Shown piece by piece: positions 15,401-20,202 of a DNA stretch of 20,202 bases (position 1 is the first letter of the stretch; each line of letters opens with the position of its first letter). Position numbers and translations under genes: made by a program. Source of the stretch: UBA12202 sp002691725 (GTDB taxonomy: Bacteria > Pseudomonadota > Alphaproteobacteria > Puniceispirillales > UBA1172); contig CBFIAU010000015.1 of assembly GCA_965660675.1 (NCBI GenBank), positions 1 to 20,202 of the forward strand, written 5' to 3'. The notes under the pieces were generated by a model. The model ran no database searches and was not told the DNA's origin. It saw only the letters and a program-made list of their open reading frames with translations.

Positions 15401-16682
15401 GCGGTCAAATTACCGTCTGACTTATGGCGCTAAGCTATTGGTCAAAGATGGTGAAACCGTATCTGCCGGGATGAAAATGGTTGAGTGGGACCCATATACT
15501 TTACCAATCATAAGTGAGGTTAGCGGTGTTGTTGATTATGTTGATCTTGTTGACGGCGTATCTATGCGGGAAGTCACCGATGAAGCCACCGGAATTTCTA
15601 ACCGTGAGGTCATTGACTGGAAGTCTCAGGCAAAAGGCAAGGATTTGCGTCCGCGTCTGACCATGCGTGATGATAATGGTGATGTCATTGTTCTGAATAA
15701 TGGCCAGGAAGCACGCTATTTCTTATCGGTTAGCTCAATCCTGTCGGTGGAAAGCGGCATTAAGGTTAAGGCTGGTGATGTGCTGGCACGTATTCCGCGA
15801 GAATCATCAAAGACGCGCGACATCACGGGTGGCCTGCCACGGGTGGCTGAGCTGTTTGAGGCCAGATTGCCGAAAGACTTTGCTATTATTAGCTCGATCG
15901 ACGGCAGAGTGGAGTTTGGTGCCGATTATAAGACCAAACGCCGGATAAGAGTTGTGCCAGTCGAGGAAGAACTGGAGACAGCTGAATATATGATTCCAAA
16001 GGGCAAGCTTCTGGCTGTCCAGGAGGGTGATATGGTGCGTAAAGGCGATCTTCTGCTAGATGGTAGCCCGGTTCCGCATGATATCCTCAATATCCTTGGT
16101 GTTGAAAAGCTGGCTGAATATCTGGTTAATGAGATTCAAGACGTTTATCGCCTGCAAGGAGTTAAAATCAACGATAAGCATATTGAGGTGATTGTTCGCC
16201 AAATGCTGCAAAAGGTTGAAGTCACCAATGCTGGCGGCTCGACCTTGCTGGTTGGTGAGCAGATTGATCGTGATGAGTTTGAAGAAGCTAATGCCGTAGC
16301 GCGTGCCGAAGGCCTGGAAGAAGCAAAAGGCCAGCCAGTGCTATTAGGGATTACCAAAGCCTCATTGCAGACAAGATCATTTATCTCCGCCGCTTCTTTC
16401 CAAGAGACAACACGGGTTCTGACTGAAGCCGCCGTTTCTGGCAAAGAAGATATGCTTAATGGCCTGAAAGAGAATGTTATTGTTGGCCGCTTGATCCCTG
16501 CCGGGACAGGAAGCGTCATGGCTAAAATGCGTTCAGTGGCATATTCGCGTGATAAAGAGCTTGAGCGGGAACGCCAAAAGCTTCAGGAACAGCGTGCCGC
16601 AGAACAGGCTATCGAAGACGCAGCACAGGCAGCAGCAGATGAGACAAATCAGATAGAATCCATGAATCAAGCATCAGAATAA
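12462..16682 (+). CDS. rpoC: DNA-directed RNA polymerase subunit beta'
   Basis: The beta' subunit supplies the catalytic magnesium site of RNA polymerase. The catalytic motif NADFDGDQM places D461, D463 and D465 one residue from the E. coli numbering (460, 462, 464). The N-terminal zinc ribbon has C70, C72, C85 and C88, the same numbering as E. coli, and the second zinc site is seen in EHDCGSTEG and CQTKTGVCGACYG. The length of 1406 residues equals the E. coli 1407 within one. The last 40 residues are a charged, Gln/Ala-rich helix of low conservation. GGGAG lies 7 bases before ATG 12462. A 325-base gap with its own promoter separates it from rpsL. Confidence 0.98.
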   Translation: MNDLMHSFGQSPSSQSFDKIKISIASPDKIRSWSFGEIKKPETINYRTFKPERDGLFCSRIFGPVRDYECLCGKYKRMKYRGVVCEKCGVEVTLSKVRRERMGHIELASPVAHIWFLKSLPSRIGLLTDMTLKDLERVLYFENFVVIEPGLSSLQKGQLLSETEYYDALEEFGEDAFEAGIGAEAIRIILEAIDLEAEREQVRQDLRDTGSEAKRKKLVKRLKLIDAFMESGSRPEWMILEVIPVIPPELRPLVPLDGGRFATSDLNDLYRRVINRNNRLKRLIELRAPDIIIRNERRMLQESVDALFDNGRRGRVITGVNKRPLKSLSDMLKGKQGRFRQNLLGKRVDYSGRSVIVVGPELKLHQCGLPKQMALELFKPFIYSKLELYGHATTIKAAKRMVEKERPEVWDILEEVIREHPVMLNRAPTLHRLGIQAFEPVLIEGKAIQLHPLVCTAFNADFDGDQMAVHVPLSLEAQLEARVLMMSTNNILSPANGKPIIVPSQDIILGLYYMTLMRDGELGEGMIFANPAEALLAYDAGHVSLQAKVRVRINTWEGEDRVQRVVETTAGRAQLANILPENSAVPFSVVNTLMTKKEISNVIDHVYRYCGQKDTVIFCDQLMSMGFRKACEAGISFGIDDLNTPDAKTRLVNESELAVKEFEQQYQDGLITQGEKYNKVVDVWSRCTDQVADEMMKSISKEVAGERVNSVWMMAHSGARGSAAQIKQLAGMRGLMAKPSGEIIETPIISSFKEGLNVLEYFNSTHGARKGLADTALKTANSGYLTRRLVDVAQDSIITEHDCGSTEGLTIRPVINDGEIVDSLGERILGRTTVEDIVNLTDDSVIVEAGSIIDEEDVERIEAAGIDSVLIRSVLTCQTKTGVCGACYGRDLARGTPVNIGEAVGVIAAQSIGEPGTQLTMRTFHIGGAAQRGAEQSSIEAVIDGTVKLQEASLVEVEDGQHIVMNRHTQLLLLDSQGRERSNYRLTYGAKLLVKDGETVSAGMKMVEWDPYTLPIISEVSGVVDYVDLVDGVSMREVTDEATGISNREVIDWKSQAKGKDLRPRLTMRDDNGDVIVLNNGQEARYFLSVSSILSVESGIKVKAGDVLARIPRESSKTRDITGGLPRVAELFEARLPKDFAIISSIDGRVEFGADYKTKRRIRVVPVEEELETAEYMIPKGKLLAVQEGDMVRKGDLLLDGSPVPHDILNILGVEKLAEYLVNEIQDVYRLQGVKINDKHIEVIVRQMLQKVEVTNAGGSTLLVGEQIDRDEFEEANAVARAEGLEEAKGQPVLLGITKASLQTRSFISAASFQETTRVLTEAAVSGKEDMLNGLKENVIVGRLIPAGTGSVMAKMRSVAYSRDKELERERQKLQEQRAAEQAIEDAAQAAADETNQIESMNQASE

Positions 16683-16721
16683 TCGGCTTTATTCGTTCAA
16701 ATAGCTATCTTAAATCATGAA

Positions 16722-16745
16722 CGGGAACAGGAATACCTGTTCCCG
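16722..16745 (+). other. Perfect hairpin after rpoC, no T-tract
   Basis: CGGGAACAGG (16722-16731) pairs with CCTGTTCCCG (16736-16745), 10 perfect pairs with an AATA loop, 39 bases after the rpoC stop. It is followed by GTATCAAAAAGG with no T-run. It may protect the 3' end of the rpoBC transcript or act as a partial or Rho-associated stop. A weak AGGAT/ATCCT stem (16755-16769) follows in an A-rich stretch. Confidence 0.55.
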
Positions 16746-16788
16746 GTATCAAAAAGGATAAAAAATCCTAAAAAATTGAATATCCTAC

Positions 16789-16817
16789 TTGACCTATTTG
16801 CTGGAAAATCATACATT
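16789..16817 (+). promoter_or_regulatory. Strong promoter of the str operon (rpsL-rpsG-fusA-tuf)
   Basis: TTGACC (16789-16794), 5 of 6 consensus, stands exactly 17 bases before TACATT (16812-16817), 4 of 6. The region right after the -10 is CCGCCCACC, a GC-rich discriminator typical of ribosomal genes under stringent control. Transcription would begin near 16824. Confidence 0.7.
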
Positions 16818-16823
16818 CCGCCC

Positions 16824-17007
16824 ACCTTAAGGGCTCTGGTCGTGTAATCTTACAAACACAGTGGCTGAAATCTTGGGGTGAATATGTCAGTTGTGCATCT
16901 AGCATGCCTGGCCATCCTTTTTATGGGATGAATTACGGTAACTTTATTAACGTGCAAGCTGGCAGGCAAAATTGATGTCTGTCGCGCAATGATGGAAAGC
17001 ATCTGGT
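16824..17007 (+). promoter_or_regulatory. Long 5' leader of rpsL mRNA
   Basis: About 185 bases lie between the inferred transcription start and rpsL with no supported gene. Possible stems are TGCCTG (16905-16910) with CAGGCA (16963-16968), enclosing CATCC (16913-16917) with GGATG (16926-16930). Such a length leaves room for translational feedback or attenuation. I recognise no known leader family here, so function is open. Confidence 0.4.
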
Positions 17008-17379
17008 ATGCCAACGATTAACCAGCTTATTCGCCATGGTCGGCAAAGACCTTTGGCAAGAAATAAAGTCCCTGCTATGGAGGCATGTCCTCAAAAGCGG
17101 GGCGTTTGTACTCGTGTTTATACAACGACACCAAAGAAACCTAACTCCGCGCTTCGGAAAGTGGCGCGTGTTCGTCTTAGTAACGGTTTTGAGGTGACAA
17201 GCTATATTCCAGGTGAGGGTCATAACTTGCAAGAACACTCTGTTGTCATGATCCGTGGTGGTCGTGTGAAAGACTTACCAGGTGTTCGTTATCATATTAT
17301 CCGCGGTACTTTGGATACTCAAGGTGTCGCCAAACGTAAACAGCGTCGCTCAAAATACGGCGCTAAACGTCCTAAATAG
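17008..17379 (+). CDS. rpsL: 30S ribosomal protein S12
   Basis: S12 sits at the decoding centre and controls accuracy. The 123-residue protein is nearly invariant in the family. The TTTPKKPNSALRK segment has K43 and the PGVRYHIIRG segment follows K88, the positions at which streptomycin-resistance changes occur elsewhere; both carry the ordinary lysine. D89, the site of beta-methylthiolation in other bacteria, is also present. The ribosome binding site is modest (GGA at 16994-16996, 11 bases from ATG 17008), which together with the long leader suggests translational control. rpsG follows after 9 bases. Confidence 0.98.
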   Translation: MPTINQLIRHGRQRPLARNKVPAMEACPQKRGVCTRVYTTTPKKPNSALRKVARVRLSNGFEVTSYIPGEGHNLQEHSVVMIRGGRVKDLPGVRYHIIRGTLDTQGVAKRKQRRSKYGAKRPK

Positions 17380-17388
17380 GTTCACATC

Positions 17389-17859
17389 ATGTCACGTCGC
17401 CATAGAGCCGAAAAACGCCAACCCATGCCTGATCCGAAATTCGGAGACGTCGTGGTATCTAAATTTATGTCTTGCCTGATGTATGATGGTAAACGCTCGG
17501 TTGCCGAACGCATCGTTTATGGCGCCTTTGACAAGATACAAGAACGCACTGGCCTTGAGCCAGTTAAAGTGTTTCATGATGCGCTTGAAAATGTTCGTCC
17601 AAACCTGGAAGTCCGGTCACGCCGCGTTGGTGGCGCCACCTATCAGGTGCCTGTTGAGGTGCGTTCTACTCGTGCGCAAGCGCTTGCTATTCGCTGGTTG
17701 ATTGACTCATCACGCAAGCGTGGTGAAAACACTATGACCGATCGGCTGAGTGGTGAATTGCTTGATGCAATGAATAACCGTGGGGCGGCTGTTAAAAAGC
17801 GGGAAGATACCCACAAAATGGCAGAAGCAAACCGCGCATTCTCACATTATCGCTGGTAA
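17389..17859 (+). CDS. rpsG: 30S ribosomal protein S7
   Basis: S7 starts assembly of the 30S head domain and lines the E-site exit channel. The 156 residues show the family N-terminus (DPKFGDVVVSKFMSCLMYDGKRSVAE), the central RRVGGATYQVPVEVR hairpin, and the usual ending NRAFSHYRW. The length matches other alphaproteobacterial S7 proteins. The gap to rpsL is 9 bases with only a weak Shine-Dalgarno sequence, so translation is probably coupled to rpsL. In E. coli S7 represses its own operon by binding the rpsL-rpsG spacer; the 9-base spacer here is too short for that structure, so any feedback would have to act elsewhere. Confidence 0.97.
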   Translation: MSRRHRAEKRQPMPDPKFGDVVVSKFMSCLMYDGKRSVAERIVYGAFDKIQERTGLEPVKVFHDALENVRPNLEVRSRRVGGATYQVPVEVRSTRAQALAIRWLIDSSRKRGENTMTDRLSGELLDAMNNRGAAVKKREDTHKMAEANRAFSHYRW

Positions 17860-17878
17860 CTTACAGGGAACTATTCAG

Positions 17879-20017
17879 ATGGCTCGTGCATATCCTCTCA
17901 ATCGCTATCGTAACTTCGGCATTATGGCTCATATCGATGCGGGCAAGACTACTACTACCGAACGTATTCTTTATTACACTGGCCGTTCACATAAAATTGG
18001 TGAGGTTCATGATGGCAACGCTACTATGGACTGGATGGAGCAAGAGCAAGAGCGCGGTATTACGATTACATCTGCGGCAACGACTTGCATGTGGTTCCGC
18101 ACCGAAGACGGCACTAACCCAACGGGTCAGCATGGCGCTGATTCCGAAGAAGCGAAGTTCCGTTTCAATATCATTGACACCCCCGGCCACGTTGATTTCA
18201 CCATTGAAGTTGAACGCTCATTAGCTGTTCTTGATGGTGCGGTTTGTGTTCTCGATGCTAATGCAGGGGTTGAGCCACAGACAGAAACAGTCTGGCGTCA
18301 GGCGGACCGTTATGAAGTGCCGCGTATCGTCTTTGTTAACAAGATGGATAAGATAGGCGCTGATTTCTATAACTGCGTTCACATGATCAAAGACCGCACA
18401 GGCGCAACACCATTGCCGGTTCAAATTCCAATTGGTGCGGAATCTGAATTTGCTGGTCTGGTTGATTTGATCACCATGAAAGAGTGGTACTGGAATAGTG
18501 AAGACCTTGGAGCAAGCTGGGTTATTCAGGATATTCGTGATGAGCTAAAAGACAAAGCGGCGGAAATGCGCGAAGCCATGATCGAACTTGCTGTTGAGCA
18601 GGATGATGATGCTATGGAAGCTTTCCTTGAAGGCAATGAGCCTGATGAAGCTAAATTGATTGAACTCATCCGTAAGGGTACATTGGCCATGGATTTTGTT
18701 CCTGTGCTTTGCGGGTCAGCCTTTAAGAACAAAGGTGTTCAGCCAATGTTGAACGCTGTTATTGATTTCCTCCCAGGTCCATTAGATGTTCCGGCTTACA
18801 CAGGCTTTAAGCCAGGTGATGAAACCGAAACCCGTAACATTGAACGCCGTGCCAATGACGATGAGCCGTTTTCCGGCCTTGCTTTTAAGATTATGAATGA
18901 CCCATTTGTTGGGTCGCTGACATTTGTGCGTATCTATTCAGGTAAGATGGCTAAAGGCGAAAGCTTGCTGAACTCTACCAAAGGTAAGCGCGAGCGTATT
19001 GGCCGTATGATGATGATGCATTCCAATAACCGCGAAGAGATCGAGGAGGCATTTGCTGGCGATATCGTAGCGCTGGCTGGAATGAAGGAAACAACCACTG
19101 GCGATACTATTTGTGATAATAGTGATCCGGTTGTTCTCGAAACCATGTCATTCCCTGATCCTGTTATTGAGATCGCGGTTGAGCCTGCCTCTAAAAATGA
19201 TCAGGAAAAAATGTCTGCCGGACTCCAGCGTCTTGCTGCCGAAGACCCGTCATTCCGCGTTTCGACTGATAATGAATCTGGTCAGACCATTATGAAGGGT
19301 ATGGGCGAACTGCATTTGGATATTCTGGTTGATCGCCTCAAGCGTGAGTTTAAGGTTGTGGCTAATATTGGGGCGCCGCAAGTGGCTTATCGTGAAACCA
19401 TCACCAAGGAAATTGAGGTGGATTACACGCATAAGAAACAGTCTGGTGGTTCGGGACAGTTTGCGCGTATCAAGATGATTTTCCGGCCGCTTGCCGAGGG
19501 TGGATATGACTTCACCAACAAGATTGTTGGGGGCTCAGTGCCAAAAGAATATATCCCCGGTGTGGAAAAGGGACTTATTTCAGCAAAAGATACAGGTGTC
19601 ATTGCTGGCTTCCCGGTGATTGATTTTGAAGCTGTATTAATCGACGGCGCAAGCCATGATGTTGACTCATCTGTGCTGGCTTTTGAAATTGCCGCGCGTG
19701 CCGCCTTCCGTGAAGCTATGGGTAAGGCCGCGCCGCGTCTGCTTGAGCCGGTGATGAAAGTTGAAATTATTACGCCAGAAGAATATATGGGCGACATTAT
19801 TGGTGATTTGAACAGTCGCCGGGGTAATGTTGGCGGCATGGATCAGCGGGCAAATGCTCGGGTCATTTCTGCCATGGTGCCACTGGCTAATATGTTTGGA
19901 TATGTAAACACATTGCGTTCTATGTCTCAAGGCAGAGCGCAGTACAGCATGCAGTTTGACCATTACGAACAAGTGCCGCAAGCAGTTGCGGATGAAGTTC
20001 GTAGTAAAATGGCTTAA
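17879..20017 (+). CDS. fusA: Elongation factor G
   Basis: EF-G is the GTPase that drives translocation of tRNA and mRNA. The GTP-binding motifs are seen as AHIDAGKTTT (17-26), DTPGHVD (100-106) and NKMD (154-157), followed by domain II, the domain IV region (VAYRETITKE, QSGGSGQFARI) and domain V (GDIIGDLNSRRG). The mature length is 712 residues. Residues about 74-95 (encoded by 18098-18163) form an insertion, RTEDGTNPTGQHGADSEEAK, between switch I and the DTPG motif. It is longer than the matching loop in E. coli EF-G. I chose ATG 17879, with AGGGA 9 bases upstream; a frame back to 17780 would overlap rpsG by 80 bases and adds unrelated residues. tuf follows after 26 bases. Confidence 0.97.
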   Translation: MARAYPLNRYRNFGIMAHIDAGKTTTTERILYYTGRSHKIGEVHDGNATMDWMEQEQERGITITSAATTCMWFRTEDGTNPTGQHGADSEEAKFRFNIIDTPGHVDFTIEVERSLAVLDGAVCVLDANAGVEPQTETVWRQADRYEVPRIVFVNKMDKIGADFYNCVHMIKDRTGATPLPVQIPIGAESEFAGLVDLITMKEWYWNSEDLGASWVIQDIRDELKDKAAEMREAMIELAVEQDDDAMEAFLEGNEPDEAKLIELIRKGTLAMDFVPVLCGSAFKNKGVQPMLNAVIDFLPGPLDVPAYTGFKPGDETETRNIERRANDDEPFSGLAFKIMNDPFVGSLTFVRIYSGKMAKGESLLNSTKGKRERIGRMMMMHSNNREEIEEAFAGDIVALAGMKETTTGDTICDNSDPVVLETMSFPDPVIEIAVEPASKNDQEKMSAGLQRLAAEDPSFRVSTDNESGQTIMKGMGELHLDILVDRLKREFKVVANIGAPQVAYRETITKEIEVDYTHKKQSGGSGQFARIKMIFRPLAEGGYDFTNKIVGGSVPKEYIPGVEKGLISAKDTGVIAGFPVIDFEAVLIDGASHDVDSSVLAFEIAARAAFREAMGKAAPRLLEPVMKVEIITPEEYMGDIIGDLNSRRGNVGGMDQRANARVISAMVPLANMFGYVNTLRSMSQGRAQYSMQFDHYEQVPQAVADEVRSKMA

Positions 20018-20043
20018 CCAGAACACTCGCGAAGGAGATAAAG

Positions 20044-20202
20044 ATGGCGAAGGAAAAGTTTGATCGTTCGAAGCCTCATGTGAACATAGGCACGATAGGA
20101 CATGTTGACCACGGTAAGACGACGTTAACAGCGGCGATTACGAAGGTTATGGCAGAAGCAGGTCGTGCTGATTTTCAGGCATATGATCAGATTGATGGTG
20201 CT
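20044..20202 (+). CDS. tuf: Elongation factor Tu, 5' end only (downstream tuf copy)
   Basis: The first 53 codons of EF-Tu are present. The N-terminus MAKEKFDRSKPHVNIGTIG leads into the P-loop GHVDHGKT at residues 19-26. AAGGAG at 20032-20037, 6 bases before ATG 20044, is an excellent ribosome binding site. The gene is the last known member of the str operon seen here and runs past the window edge. It is in the same orientation as the copy ending at 71. Whether the two copies are identical cannot be tested, because the visible parts do not overlap. Confidence 0.97.
   Translation, partial: MAKEKFDRSKPHVNIGTIGHVDHGKTTLTAAITKVMAEAGRADFQAYDQIDGA

Noticed and set aside
16755..16769. Intrinsic terminator AGGAT/ATCCT
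   Set aside because: Only five AT-rich pairs and followed by A residues on the plus strand; on the minus strand it has a T-run but no gene to terminate.
16933..17238. 101-codon minus-strand frame over the rpsL leader and rpsL
   Set aside because: Mostly antisense to rpsL, with a composition that follows from the rpsL codons and no recognisable motif.
17780..17878. Longer N-terminus for EF-G starting at 17780
   Set aside because: It overlaps rpsG by 80 bases in another frame, while ATG 17879 gives the standard N-terminus with a good ribosome binding site.
19423..19839. 138-codon minus-strand frame inside fusA
   Set aside because: Ser/Pro-rich shadow of a conserved coding region with no ribosome binding site or family likeness.

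Overview
The window is a chromosomal segment of an alphaproteobacterium with moderate GC content. It is built around the conserved secE-nusG / ribosomal protein / rpoBC / str gene block. The gene order, the single-span SecE, the tRNA-Trp next to a tuf gene, and the style of the L10, RpoB and EF-G proteins all fit Alphaproteobacteria. A marine SAR116-like (Puniceispirillum-type) lineage is my best guess. That guess rests on protein style and base composition only, so it is an inference.

Layout. Positions 1-71 are the last codons of one tuf (EF-Tu) gene, followed by tRNA-Trp(CCA) at 118-193 and a textbook intrinsic terminator at 214-245. From 319 to 4796 lies a three-gene accessory patch: a solute-binding-protein-like gene without a signal peptide (+), a 703-residue DnaQ-type exonuclease / CBS pair / DUF294 nucleotidyltransferase fusion (-), and an MFS transporter (+). 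From 4972 to 16682 runs secE-nusG-rplK-rplA-rplJ-rplL-rpoB-rpoC, all on the plus strand. From 17008 onward comes the str operon rpsL-rpsG-fusA and the first 53 codons of a second tuf gene, which runs off the window at 20202.

How it works together. The block encodes the protein-export subunit SecE, the elongation factor NusG, the L11/L1 and L10/L12 stalk proteins, the two large RNA polymerase subunits, the decoding-centre proteins S12 and S7, and the translational GTPases EF-G and EF-Tu. Several regulatory elements are visible. There is a candidate promoter before secE, an L10 autoregulatory leader before rplJ, strong hairpins in the rplL-rpoB gap where attenuation or processing of the rpoBC message would be expected, a T-less perfect hairpin after rpoC, and a strong promoter with a GC-rich discriminator before rpsL followed by a leader of about 185 nt. 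A good sigma70-type promoter on the minus strand also fixes the start of the exonuclease-DUF294 gene.

Most of the window is ordinary housekeeping sequence. The least ordinary parts are the accessory patch that splits tRNA-Trp from secE, the three-module DnaQ-CBS-DUF294 protein, the signal-less binding protein, an insertion in the EF-G G domain, and the direct tuf repeats that bracket about 20 kb. I did not find a CRISPR array, an insertion sequence, an integrase or a clear new defence system.
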